Source: an uncultured Eubacteriales bacterium (lineage in GTDB: Bacteria; Bacillota; Clostridia; Oscillospirales; Acutalibacteraceae). From it: a stretch of DNA of 64,000 bases. Shown in pieces: positions 7,682 to 16,241 of this stretch. Position numbers and translations under genes: made by a program. The notes beneath the pieces are model-generated. The model worked only from the letters and a program-made list of their open reading frames with translations, did not search any database and had not been told where the DNA came from. Numbering within the stretch: position 1 is the first letter of the stretch; the number at the start of each line of letters is the position of its first letter. The stretch covers positions 1-64,000 of the forward strand of contig CAKSKA010000006.1 of the NCBI GenBank assembly GCA_934464615.1, written 5' to 3'.

Positions 7682-8955
7682 TATTTTGCCCCCTTTATTA
7701 ATCCTTTCTCCAACATATTTTGTGCGGCATACATAACGCCGACCTCGGCAGAATCAAAGTTAAGTCCGCCTTGCAGCCATACGGCGTAAGGCTCTCGCAG
7801 AGGTGCGTCGCCCGATAATTCAATTGAAGCGCCCTGTGTAAATGCACCGGCAGCCATTATTATCTGCGAGTCGTATCCCGGCATATCGGCAGGGTAGGGT
7901 GCCGCAGTGGAATCTATAGGCGAACCTTTTTGAAGTCCTTGGCAAAAAGCAATAAGATTTTCGCTGTTTTCAAGCAGAACGGTTTGTATTATATCCGCGC
8001 GTACCGCATCGGGTGCAGGTGATACACCAAAGCCCAGCAATTCAAAAAATCTTGCGGCAAATACTGCGGTATGCAATGCCTGCCCCACAACATGCGGTGC
8101 GGCAAAAAGTCCCATATAAAGTTCGCGCAAATGCCCCAGTGATGCCCCGAGTTCCTTGCCGGCATTGGGTATTGTAAGACGGCCGGCGCATTTTTCCACA
8201 AGCTCTCGCTTTCCTGCTATGTAACCGCCCGTGGGCGCAATACCGCCGCCGGGATTTTTTATAAGCGATCCGGCAATTACGTCCGCGCCCGCCTGCGTGG
8301 GTTCGCGTGTTTCGACAAATTCGCCGTAACAGTTATCCACCATTATAACAGTATCGGGAGATACCTGCTTTACGATTTTGCAAAGTTCACCTATTTCGTC
8401 AACCGACAGGCTTTCCCTTAAACTGTATCCCTTAGAGCGCTGTATGTACGCAAGCGTGTATTTTTCGCGTTTAAGCTCCGCTTTTATGGCGTCAATATCC
8501 GGTTTTAAATCCTTTGTCAGTTCAACCTGATTGTATTCTATACCGAAATCTTTTAAAGAGCCGTCAACATGACCGTCTATTCCCAACACGCCTATAAGTG
8601 TATCGTAAGGTCTGCCGGTAAGGCACAGCATTTTATCCTTCGGACGCAGCAAACCGAAAAGCGCTACAGCCAGCGTGTGTGTGCCGGAGACAAAATTATG
8701 GCGTATAATTGAATCTTGAGCACCCATACACTGTGCAAATACTTTTTCAAGCATATCACGGCCGGCGTCGTCATAGCCGTAACCGGTAGTTATGCCTAAA
8801 TGCGATTCGCGTACGCCGTTATCCGTAAAGGCGGCAAGGACCTTTTGCTGATTGTAACGTGTAACGTCATCTATTCTTTTAAAATAAGGCAATACGTCCT
8901 GCTTTGCCTTTTCGGCAACGCTTTTCAGCCTTTCGTCAAATTTTATATAGTCCAA
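7681..8955 (-). CDS. Methionine gamma-lyase family (YnbB-type) PLP-dependent protein
   Basis: Fold-type I PLP enzyme of the group often annotated 'methionine gamma-lyase family' or 'aluminium resistance protein'; physiological substrate unknown. Motifs: GVRESHLGITTGYGYDDAGR near the N-terminus, FVSGTHTLAVALFGLLRPKD, the acidic PLP contact in VIMVDNCYGEFVE, and the Schiff-base lysine in GSLIKNPGGGIAPTGGY. I prefer the TTG at 8955 because GAGGTG lies 6 nt upstream; a GTG at 8964 would leave no room for its SD. 424 residues, normal length. Translationally coupled with genes on both sides. Confidence 0.88.
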   Translation of the reverse strand: MDYIKFDERLKSVAEKAKQDVLPYFKRIDDVTRYNQQKVLAAFTDNGVRESHLGITTGYGYDDAGRDMLEKVFAQCMGAQDSIIRHNFVSGTHTLAVALFGLLRPKDKMLCLTGRPYDTLIGVLGIDGHVDGSLKDFGIEYNQVELTKDLKPDIDAIKAELKREKYTLAYIQRSKGYSLRESLSVDEIGELCKIVKQVSPDTVIMVDNCYGEFVETREPTQAGADVIAGSLIKNPGGGIAPTGGYIAGKRELVEKCAGRLTIPNAGKELGASLGHLRELYMGLFAAPHVVGQALHTAVFAARFFELLGFGVSPAPDAVRADIIQTVLLENSENLIAFCQGLQKGSPIDSTAAPYPADMPGYDSQIIMAAGAFTQGASIELSGDAPLREPYAVWLQGGLNFDSAEVGVMYAAQNMLEKGLIKGAK

Positions 8956-8965
8956 GCCTTTCACC

Positions 8966-9664
8966 TCATAAAGTACAGTAAGCCGAATTTTCCAGCCGTT
9001 TAAATCCGTTTTTTAAATAAAAATCAAGTGTATCTTCATCACAACAGGCATAAACAGTGCGGTCCCTTGCGCTGTTTAAAAGTCTGTGCAGCGTAGCGCT
9101 GCCAAGTCCCTTAAGTTGTTTTTTAGCATCAACACAAATACCGGTAACAACCGCAAAGCGTGCGCTTAAAAGCATAACGGCGGCGGAGTAATTACCGGTT
9201 ACATATATGCAGGAATTGTGCCTTATACGGTGGGAAATATCAGCTGTAAATGATTGTTTATCAATAGGGAAAAAGTCCTTCATAATACCGTATAACGCAG
9301 TTATTCCAAGGTTTGTGTTTTCAATCGCTGCGCCGGATGTATGCGGATATTCCGACACACAGACCGCACATTCCGTTTTAATATTAAGTCCCAACTTTTG
9401 TGCGGTTACACAGTCTGTAAAAACTGTGTCGGGCGAAATCACTTTAATAAAATCGCGCAGCTCATCAATATCCGCGCCGTTTGTACTTAGGGTAAAGTTC
9501 CCGTCAATAAGGCACATAACGGCAGTAGATTTTGTATCTTGCTGTTGCACCCAAAACAGCGCAATATTTTCGTAATTTGCATATGCCGCAAAATTGCAAT
9601 ATATTTTTGCGGCGGCAACATCGCAAAATACGCCGTCGGGTAATTGTTTGGTAAGCCGTATCAT
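8966..9664 (-). CDS. GNAT-family N-acetyltransferase
   Basis: 232 residues. The C-terminal part carries the acetyl-CoA motif: VVTGICVDAKKQLKGLGSATLHRLL (V/I-x-x-x-x-G-x-G/A pyrophosphate loop in QLKGLGSA), then YACCDEDTLDFYLKNGFKRL, typical of GNAT motif B. The N-terminal ~120 residues are divergent. Its ATG overlaps the stop of the preceding peptidase gene (ATGA) and its stop is 1-10 nt from the next start. Substrate unknown; the context (peptidases, MurD, PLP enzyme) gives no clear pathway. Confidence 0.82.
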   Translation of the reverse strand: MIRLTKQLPDGVFCDVAAAKIYCNFAAYANYENIALFWVQQQDTKSTAVMCLIDGNFTLSTNGADIDELRDFIKVISPDTVFTDCVTAQKLGLNIKTECAVCVSEYPHTSGAAIENTNLGITALYGIMKDFFPIDKQSFTADISHRIRHNSCIYVTGNYSAAVMLLSARFAVVTGICVDAKKQLKGLGSATLHRLLNSARDRTVYACCDEDTLDFYLKNGFKRLENSAYCTL

Positions 9665-10665
9665 TGCATTTTACCCATTTCGCACAGCATATACTCCGCC
9701 ATATTTCTCACGCTTACAATGTCGCGAAGATCCGCAACACAGGCGGGCGAGTGTATATAACGGCAGGGTACGGACAGCGCCAGCGTTCTGACACCGGATC
9801 GTGTAAGATGTATGCTGCCGGAATTATTTCCGCCGGCAACTGCCGATTTTGGCTGACACTTTATTCCGGAGGACATAGCAATATCGTAAAGATGCCTGTC
9901 GTACATAGTACCGGAATCCATAAACGAAACAACCGCGCCTTCTCCCAATTTACATACGCTTTTGTCGTTGTCTACACCGCTTATATCGTTTGCCGTGGTA
10001 GACTCCAAAACTATGCAAAAATCGGGATCCACGCCGTAAGCGGCGGTTTTGGCACCCCTTGCGCCTATTTCTTCCTGTACGGTAAATGTTGCGTAAAAGT
10101 CATACTCGGCGTCATTTTTTAACATATCAATAAGTACGGCACAGCCTGCGCGGTCATCAATTGCCTTTGATTTTGTAATGTTTCCGCTTTGGGTAAACGG
10201 CCCGTCAATAACGCCGTATGCCCCTATACTTATAATACTTTCGGCTTCTTTTCGGTCTGCCGCGCCTATATCAATATATAAAGCGTCCGTATTCGGTAAT
10301 TTTGCGGCCTCATCCTTACTTAAAAGATGAATGGGTTTTAAGCATATAACACCGCAAACACCGTTTTCAAACACTGTTTTACGGCACAAAAGCACAGATG
10401 TTTTTATACCGCCTACCGTGCTGAATTTTAAAAAGCCGTCCGGCGTTATGCTTTTAACTATTATGCCGACCTCGTCCATATGTGCGTCGATCATTATTTT
10501 TTTGTCAGGACTTTTTTTGCCCTTTTTAAATGCAATAATATTGCCGAGGGCATCTACGCGCGTTTCCGCACAGTCTTTAATTTCGCTTAAAATATACTCT
10601 CTTACACTTTCTTCATTACCCGAAGTGCCGTTAAGTCTGCAAAGGTTTTCAAGTGTGTTAATCAT
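9661..10665 (-). CDS. M42-family metallo-aminopeptidase (second copy)
   Basis: 334 residues, co-catalytic two-metal aminopeptidase of family M42 (glutamyl aminopeptidase/'endoglucanase M' group), which trims peptides in the cytosol. Metal-ligand motifs: MIDAHMDEVGIIV (~residues 60), the bridging Asp in AIDDRAGCAVLI, the catalytic Glu pair in TFTVQEEIGARGA, the Asp/Glu ligand in CIVLESTT, and a final His in RYIHSPACVADL. The ATG at 10665 is preferred over an upstream TTG. It overlaps the end of the other M42 gene by 8 nt, pointing to an ancient tandem duplication. Confidence 0.93.
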   Translation of the reverse strand: MINTLENLCRLNGTSGNEESVREYILSEIKDCAETRVDALGNIIAFKKGKKSPDKKIMIDAHMDEVGIIVKSITPDGFLKFSTVGGIKTSVLLCRKTVFENGVCGVICLKPIHLLSKDEAAKLPNTDALYIDIGAADRKEAESIISIGAYGVIDGPFTQSGNITKSKAIDDRAGCAVLIDMLKNDAEYDFYATFTVQEEIGARGAKTAAYGVDPDFCIVLESTTANDISGVDNDKSVCKLGEGAVVSFMDSGTMYDRHLYDIAMSSGIKCQPKSAVAGGNNSGSIHLTRSGVRTLALSVPCRYIHSPACVADLRDIVSVRNMAEYMLCEMGKMQ

Positions 10666-11668
10666 TTTCAATACCGCCCGATAAAATGTATTTTTCCAAA
10701 ATATCGCAAACGCTTACAACATCACGGATATTTACCGCTTCGGTATCGGTGTGCATATTACGCAGAGGTATAGAAATAAGCCCTGTTTTAATGCCGTCGC
10801 GTGTTACCGATATAACATCGGCATTTGTGGATGTCGTACCGCCCATAATTTCGTTTTGATAGGGTATGGCGTTTTCATCGGCAATAATATTTAATTTGTC
10901 GGTAATATTGCGGTCAAGCACGGGGGATACGCCTATCATGGCGCCGCCGCCCATAATTCCGCATTGTGTCGGAGATATGTCCGGACCGTCGCCGAAACTT
11001 ACATCAATTACCACGGCTTCGTTTGCGTTTATTTTAAATGCCGCAGTCCTTGCGCCGCGCAATCCGAGTTCTTCCGCATCACTCAGCAAAAATACTACGT
11101 TGCACGGCAAGTCTTTTCCGTAAACGCGCCGTGCCGTTTCAATAAGGCAGGCAACGCCTGCGCGGTTATCAAGCGATTTGCCGCATACGCTGTCCCTGCC
11201 CAAAGAAAAACACCTTGTGGCATATGTTACAAAATCGCCTGTATTTATAACATTTTTTGCATCTTTGCCGAGCAGTGAATCAATTTTAATATCACTTATA
11301 CTGTCCGGTATTTCATCATCGCTTTTAAGATGCGGCGGTGTGCTTATAAATACGCCGTTTACATCTTTTTTACCGTGGATAACCACACTTTTTGCGGATA
11401 AATGGCGTAAATCTATGCCGCCGCATTTGGCAACGGTTAAAAATCCGTTATCGTCAACATCGGTAACTACCATGCCGACCTCGTCAATATGTGCGTCAAG
11501 CATAATTGTGTAGGGCTTGCCGTTGTCAATTTTGCCTATTACGGTCTTTTCCGTTACGATTACATCGCAAAATTCCGACAAATATTCCGCCGCCAGACTT
11601 GCGGCATCGCAGATATTGCCTATACCGCAGGCGTTTGAAAGATTAAATAAAACCTCTTTAATATCCAT
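10658..11668 (-). CDS. M42-family metallo-aminopeptidase (first copy)
   Basis: 336 residues, paralogue of the next gene in the operon. Motifs: IMLDAHIDEVGMVV, SLDNRAGVACLI, LLSDAEELGLRGA (catalytic Glu), VVIDVSFGD (metal-binding Asp) and NMHTDTEAV (final His). Where the other copy has QEEIGARGA this one has AEELGLRGA, and it starts NLSNACGIGNIC rather than the usual LCxxxGxSGNE, so the two are well diverged and may form hetero-oligomers or have different specificities. Its ATG overlaps the murD stop (TAATG). Confidence 0.92.
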   Translation of the reverse strand: MDIKEVLFNLSNACGIGNICDAASLAAEYLSEFCDVIVTEKTVIGKIDNGKPYTIMLDAHIDEVGMVVTDVDDNGFLTVAKCGGIDLRHLSAKSVVIHGKKDVNGVFISTPPHLKSDDEIPDSISDIKIDSLLGKDAKNVINTGDFVTYATRCFSLGRDSVCGKSLDNRAGVACLIETARRVYGKDLPCNVVFLLSDAEELGLRGARTAAFKINANEAVVIDVSFGDGPDISPTQCGIMGGGAMIGVSPVLDRNITDKLNIIADENAIPYQNEIMGGTTSTNADVISVTRDGIKTGLISIPLRNMHTDTEAVNIRDVVSVCDILEKYILSGGIEND

Positions 11669-13047
11669 TACAGTTTATTTACCAGTTCCTTAAAATAATT
11701 TCCTCTTGCGGCAAAATTCGGGAAGGCATCAAACGATGCACACGCCGGACTCAAGGTTACTATATCGCCGCTTGAAGCATGGGAATGTGCGTAGTTCACC
11801 GCTTCGCCTATGTCTTTAACCTTAACTATCTGCGGAACGCCGTTATACGCAGAATCCGATTTGATAGCTTTTTCGATTTTTTCTGCCGTAGGTCCGCAAA
11901 GCAGTAAGATTTTAACCTTTTCAATAACAGTTTGTGCCATAGGCTCAAACGGGATGTGTTTATCGTAACCGCCCGCAATAAGTATTACGGGATTTTTGAA
12001 TGCCTTAAGTCCTGCTATTGTACGTGTCGGACTTGAGGCTATTGAATCGTTAAAGTATTTAACGCCGTTTATTTCTCTTACAAATTCTATACGGTGTTCA
12101 ACTCCGCGAAAATCGTGTGCAACACGGCGTATCGTATCCGCGCCGACATAACCCCACACCGCAGAAATCGCGGCGAGATAATTTGCGACATTGTGGTCGC
12201 CGAGTACCGTTATATCATCCTTGTTCATTATAGGAACGCTGATTCCGCGGTAGGACATATTTATGTTACCGTTTTCATCAAGCCACGCACCGTTTTTAAC
12301 GGGATGTTCCATGCTGAATCCCAGTGACTGTCCGCGTACAAACGGTTTAAAACCGAGTGTAATCTCGTTATCATAATTAAGTACCGTACGGGAAAAAGCA
12401 CCCTGATGCAAAAGAATGTTCTTTTTAGCCTCAACATATTCGTCCATATCCTTGTGTATATCCAAATGATTGGGCGTAACATTTGTAACTATAGCCACAT
12501 CCGGACTTTTACGCATGGAAATAAGCTGGAAAGACGAAAGTTCCACAACCACATAATCGGTAGGCCTTATGCTGTTTATTTCGGGCAAAAGGGGATGACC
12601 TATATTGCCGCCGACATGTACGGTGTTGCCTTCTTCCTCAAGCATTTTTGCTATAAGAGTCGTGGTTGTCGTTTTTCCGTCCGAGCCTGTTACCGCAAAT
12701 ATTTTTGCCGGACACAAGTCAAAAAATACTTCCATTTCGCTGGTAACGGCAATACCGCGCTTTCTCGCTTCTTTAAGCTGCGGTAAATTAAAACTCATTC
12801 CGGGTGTGCGGAAAATAACGTCGACTTCAAGATTATCAAGATAATGTTCGCCTAAAATAAGCTCGGCTCCCTGCTTTTCAAGTTCGTCGCAAACAGGGCC
12901 TAACTGTTCACGGGTGCGTTTATCGCAGACAAAAACACGCGCGCCCTTTTCAAGAAAGTTCTTGATTACAGGCATATTGCTTATTCCTATTCCGCAAACC
13001 GCTATTCTTTTATTTGCAAATTTTTCCCAGAATTGTTTACTGTCCAA
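11668..13047 (-). CDS. murD: UDP-N-acetylmuramoyl-L-alanine--D-glutamate ligase
   Basis: ATP-dependent Mur ligase adding D-Glu to UDP-MurNAc-L-Ala in cytoplasmic peptidoglycan synthesis. N-terminal Rossmann domain (KRIAVCGIGISNMPVIK), central ATPase P-loop FAVTGSDGKTTTTTLIAKML, NVTPNHLDIHKDMDEY, and C-terminal domain with SPACASFDAFPNFAARG. 459 residues, full length. Start is TTG at 13047 with AGGGGGA upstream (13053-13060) and no nearby ATG. It heads an operon with two M42 peptidases, away from the usual dcw cluster. Confidence 0.96.
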   Translation of the reverse strand: MDSKQFWEKFANKRIAVCGIGISNMPVIKNFLEKGARVFVCDKRTREQLGPVCDELEKQGAELILGEHYLDNLEVDVIFRTPGMSFNLPQLKEARKRGIAVTSEMEVFFDLCPAKIFAVTGSDGKTTTTTLIAKMLEEEGNTVHVGGNIGHPLLPEINSIRPTDYVVVELSSFQLISMRKSPDVAIVTNVTPNHLDIHKDMDEYVEAKKNILLHQGAFSRTVLNYDNEITLGFKPFVRGQSLGFSMEHPVKNGAWLDENGNINMSYRGISVPIMNKDDITVLGDHNVANYLAAISAVWGYVGADTIRRVAHDFRGVEHRIEFVREINGVKYFNDSIASSPTRTIAGLKAFKNPVILIAGGYDKHIPFEPMAQTVIEKVKILLLCGPTAEKIEKAIKSDSAYNGVPQIVKVKDIGEAVNYAHSHASSGDIVTLSPACASFDAFPNFAARGNYFKELVNKL

Positions 13048-13083
13048 GGTAAATCCCCCTATTAAGCATAGTATAACATTATT

Positions 13084-13112
13084 ATTATACTTTCTTTTTG
13101 CTTAAATATCAA
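13084..13112 (-). promoter_or_regulatory. Sigma-A promoter of the murD operon
   Basis: On the minus strand TTGATA (13112-13107), 17-bp spacer, TATAAT (13089-13084). It places the start of transcription about 30 nt before the TTG start of murD. Confidence 0.85.
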
Positions 13113-13131
13113 GTGTAACGCGGTGTCAAGG

Positions 13132-13162
13132 CAATAAAATCACCCCGCGGCAGCGGGGTGAT
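13132..13162 (-). terminator. Intrinsic terminator of the pqqD-GH3 operon
   Basis: 10-bp stem ATCACCCCGC (13139-13148) / GCGGGGTGAT (13153-13162), 4-nt loop, ATTTTATT on the minus-strand side; separates this operon from murD. Confidence 0.88.
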
Positions 13163-13165
13163 GAA

Positions 13166-15310
13166 TTATTTTACAAATATCTCCATACATTTCGGTGCAT
13201 AACAGTCGCGGCCTATGTATATTTCAAAATTACCGGGTTCAACACGCAGTTTGCCGTCGCTGCCGTAAAAGGCAAGTTCTTCATACCCGAGTTCCAGCGT
13301 ATAAACCGCCTTTTCACCTTTTTTAATAAGCTTTTTGTCAAAGGCTTTAAGTTCACGGCGCGGTCTTGTCATACTTGCAAACCTGTCGCGTATAAACAGT
13401 AATGCCGTTTCCTTGCCGTCAAAGTCTCCTGCATTTTCAACCTCAAAAGTAAAACGGAATTTAGCCCCGTTTTCAAGGTCGGCAAGGGATATTTCGGTTT
13501 TGTCCGCACTTACCGAACCGTATTTAAACTCGGTATAACTTAATCCGTAACCAAACGGATACATAGGTGTGGGCAGGCAGTCCTGGAAATTGCGTCCCTC
13601 GTTATAATATCCGTCGGCATATCTTCCGCTTGAAGGTTTGTTGTAATAAATCGGCACCTGTCCGGTACAGCGCGGAAGTGTCATCGGTAATTTTCCGTTT
13701 GGCGCTACATCGCCGTAAAGCACATCGGCAACGGCGGCGCCTGCCATGGTGCCGGTATGCCATGTGTAAAGGATAGCGTCGCAGTAAGGCTCTGCTTCTT
13801 CAAGAGCCAGCGGTCTGCCGGCGCATATAACGGCAATAACCTTTTTGCCTGCTTTTTTTGCGCGTTTTAAAATGTCCAACTGCCAATCGGGCAGTTCAAT
13901 ATGTGCAAGACTGTTGTTTTCGCCGCTTAACGCCTTATTTTCACCAAGACAAACCGCAACCGTGTCGGGATAATTCGGGTTTGTATATCTGGCTATTTGG
14001 AAATCTGCGGTGTCTACTGTGTTGTATACGGCATTAGCGCCGACTTTTTCACGCATACCGTCAAGTATTGTCACCACTTCGTCGGAATTGCCGTCAAGCG
14101 TCCAACTGCCCATCATAGATTCCTTTTCAGTTACAAAGGGACCTGAAAGCAATACTTTTTCATCCTTTTTAAGCGGTAAAACGCCGTTGTTTTTCAGCAA
14201 AACCATACAGTCTGCCGCAAGCGCACGCTCGTCACGTTTGTGTGCTTCATAATCAACCGTCAATTTCGGAACATACGGTTGCTCAAACAGTCCGGCGGTA
14301 AATTTAACGCGTAAAATTCTGCGCACGGCATCGTCAATGCGTGAAATATCAACTTTGCCTTCATCAACCGATTTTTCAAGATTCTTTATGTAGGATTCGC
14401 CTACCATATCCATATCTATTCCGGCGTTTAACGATAATTCCGCACATTCTTTGTGGTCATGCGCTACGCCTTGCTTTACAAGTTGTTCTACCGATTCCCA
14501 GTCACTTACAACAAAACCGTCAAAGCCCAATTCGTCCTTTAAAACCTCGGTAAGCAGGTAACGGCTTGATGATACCGGCTGTCCGCTTATTTCGTTAAAC
14601 GAACTCATAACAGTCTGTACGCCTGCGTTTACCGCAGAACGGAATGCGCGCAGATAATAATTGCGCAATGTATAATCGGAGATTTCGCACTTTTGATAAT
14701 CTTTTCCGCCTTCGCTGGCACCGTAGCCTATGTAATGCTTTGCACATGCGGGTATGCTGTCTGCGGCGGACAAATCGTTACCCTGAAAACCGCGTACCAC
14801 AGCCCTTGCCATATGCTCTCCCACGCACGGATCTTCACCGGGGGACTCTATACATCTGCCCCAGCGCGGATCGCGCGATACATCAAGCATCGGCGAAAAA
14901 CTCCATTGTACACCTTCCGCCGCAGCCTCTTTGGCTACATTGCGGTAACAATTTTCAATCTGCTGCGGATCAAATGAAGCCGCCATTGCAAGCGGTATGG
15001 GCAATACAACTTTGTGTCCGTGGATTACGTCCCTGCCGTAAATAACCGGTATGCCCAAACGGCTTTCCTCTACGGCAATACGCTGCATTTTATTGATGTG
15101 TTCGTTGCTGGCAACACGTTTTTCGCCGTTGCCGGCAAGGCTGCTTGTAGCCATTATAAGCGAACCGATTTCGCCTTTTCTCAATTTTTCAAATACATAC
15201 TCGTCATCATCCAGCGGCATCATAATTTGGTTTAACTGACCTATTTTTTCCTTTAAGGTCATTTTGCCGAGAAGTTCGTCTATTTTCTTTTCAACAGCGC
15301 TGTTTAACAT
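13166..15310 (-). CDS. Glycoside hydrolase family 3 beta-glucosidase/beta-xylosidase-type enzyme
   Basis: 714-residue GH3 enzyme cleaving non-reducing-end beta-linked sugars from oligosaccharides. N-terminal TIM barrel (KEKIGQLNQI, GIPVIYGRDVIHGHK, SPMLDVSRDPRWGRCIESPGED, KHYIGYG) with the nucleophile Asp270 in FVVSDWESV; alpha/beta sandwich from ~360 (LLSGPFVTEKESMMGSW), and a C-terminal fibronectin-III-like domain. No signal peptide, so probably intracellular. Resembles BglX-type enzymes. Its ATG lies 2 nt after the pqqD stop, with GGAGG inside pqqD. Confidence 0.95.
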   Translation of the reverse strand: MLNSAVEKKIDELLGKMTLKEKIGQLNQIMMPLDDDEYVFEKLRKGEIGSLIMATSSLAGNGEKRVASNEHINKMQRIAVEESRLGIPVIYGRDVIHGHKVVLPIPLAMAASFDPQQIENCYRNVAKEAAAEGVQWSFSPMLDVSRDPRWGRCIESPGEDPCVGEHMARAVVRGFQGNDLSAADSIPACAKHYIGYGASEGGKDYQKCEISDYTLRNYYLRAFRSAVNAGVQTVMSSFNEISGQPVSSSRYLLTEVLKDELGFDGFVVSDWESVEQLVKQGVAHDHKECAELSLNAGIDMDMVGESYIKNLEKSVDEGKVDISRIDDAVRRILRVKFTAGLFEQPYVPKLTVDYEAHKRDERALAADCMVLLKNNGVLPLKKDEKVLLSGPFVTEKESMMGSWTLDGNSDEVVTILDGMREKVGANAVYNTVDTADFQIARYTNPNYPDTVAVCLGENKALSGENNSLAHIELPDWQLDILKRAKKAGKKVIAVICAGRPLALEEAEPYCDAILYTWHTGTMAGAAVADVLYGDVAPNGKLPMTLPRCTGQVPIYYNKPSSGRYADGYYNEGRNFQDCLPTPMYPFGYGLSYTEFKYGSVSADKTEISLADLENGAKFRFTFEVENAGDFDGKETALLFIRDRFASMTRPRRELKAFDKKLIKKGEKAVYTLELGYEELAFYGSDGKLRVEPGNFEIYIGRDCYAPKCMEIFVK

Positions 15311-15312
15311 AC

Positions 15313-15579
15313 TCAGTCCTCCAAAATTCCGTTATTTTTAAGGGACTTAACAAAACTTTCAACATCCCTTGCGGCAGTAATTTCATCCACATCGTATTCG
15401 TTAAGCAATGCGGCTGTCAACTGCTCCTGCGTTATATCCCCCGACAGCTGTTCCCATAAAAATTTTCCGGTTTCGTTTACCGTTATTACAGAGTTGAAAT
15501 TAATGCCGGCTTCGCCCAGCGGCACTACAAGGTTTTCTCCTGCAACTTCGCGGAGAATATAATTGTCTTTAATTTTCAT
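15313..15579 (-). CDS. Orphan PqqD-family protein
   Basis: 88 residues: MKIKDNYILREVAGENLVV, then NFNSVITVNETGKFLWEQL, the hallmark of the PqqD fold (a winged-helix RiPP-precursor recognition domain), and a C-terminal helix in EYDVDEITAARDVESFVKSL. In known systems PqqD presents a precursor peptide to a radical SAM enzyme, but none is encoded nearby; the partner gene here is a GH3 glycosidase 2 nt downstream. SD GGGAGG precedes the ATG. The role is unknown; such solo PqqD proteins are frequent in Clostridia (general knowledge). Confidence 0.9.
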   Translation of the reverse strand: MKIKDNYILREVAGENLVVPLGEAGINFNSVITVNETGKFLWEQLSGDITQEQLTAALLNEYDVDEITAARDVESFVKSLKNNGILED

Positions 15580-15649
15580 ATTTTGCCTCCCGAAAAAATT
15601 TTATACGGTAAAAAGTTCGGTACATAAAGTGTACCTAATCGGCGTCTAC

Positions 15650-15678
15650 ATTATATAATAATTTAAAAAATATTGCAA
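15650..15678 (-). promoter_or_regulatory. Sigma-A promoter of the pqqD-GH3 operon
   Basis: Minus strand: TTGCAA (15678-15673), 17-bp spacer, TATAAT (15655-15650). The -35 hexamer is its own reverse complement and is shared with the divergent promoter. Confidence 0.75.
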
Positions 15679-15702
15679 GTATTATGTGTTTTGTTATATA
15701 AT
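15673..15702 (+). promoter_or_regulatory. Sigma-A promoter of the DUF6106-nnrD operon
   Basis: Plus strand: TTGCAA (15673-15678), 18-bp spacer, TATAAT (15697-15702). Uses the same palindromic -35 as the minus-strand promoter. Confidence 0.75.
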
Positions 15703-15740
15703 AAGTAATAATATTATGTTGCTGCGAAAGGAAGTAAAAA

Positions 15741-16241
15741 ATGGATATATTCTGCGAACAACTTGTAAGTATTAAAAGAAGCCCCGCCAAAAACGCTTTG
15801 ATGGCGTTATCCGTAATTGTAACGGCTGCGGTTTGCGTGTTGCTTTTTATATACTCGGTTAAATATTATATGCTTATTTTTTTAATAGTTGCACTTATTT
15901 ACGGCGAAATTAAACTGCTGGGCACTTTTCGTGTGGAATACGAGTATATTATAACCAACGGAACGGTGGATATTGATAAAATAACCGCCAAAAGCTCAAG
16001 AAAGCGCGTTTTCAGTTTCGAGTGCAAGGATATAATACGCACGGCAAGAATTAACGATAAGGGGATTTTGTCGGCGGCAAATCAGTCGTACGCTTTCGGT
16101 AACGAGGGCAAGGAGTCCTTTTATATGCTTGTAAACAAAGGCTCTGCCAAAGCGGTACTGCTTATTGAACCGCAGCAAAAAATTATAAACGCAATAAAGG
16201 AATGTACCCCCAAAAATATAAGAAACGAGTTGTTTGTATGA
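15741..16241 (+). CDS. Small membrane protein, DUF6106-like
   Basis: 166 residues. Starts MDIFCEQLVSIKRS, followed by two adjacent hydrophobic segments (~residues 19-60) and a soluble C-terminal half rich in beta-type sequence (YEYIITNGTVDIDKITAKSSRKRVFSF). This layout and start match, from memory, the DUF6106 family of Clostridia, of unknown function. SD GAAAGGAAG precedes the ATG. The last codons overlap the ATG of nnrD (ATGA), so the two are co-translated. Inner-membrane location is inferred from the hydrophobic pair. Confidence 0.8.
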   Translation: MDIFCEQLVSIKRSPAKNALMALSVIVTAAVCVLLFIYSVKYYMLIFLIVALIYGEIKLLGTFRVEYEYIITNGTVDIDKITAKSSRKRVFSFECKDIIRTARINDKGILSAANQSYAFGNEGKESFYMLVNKGSAKAVLLIEPQQKIINAIKECTPKNIRNELFV

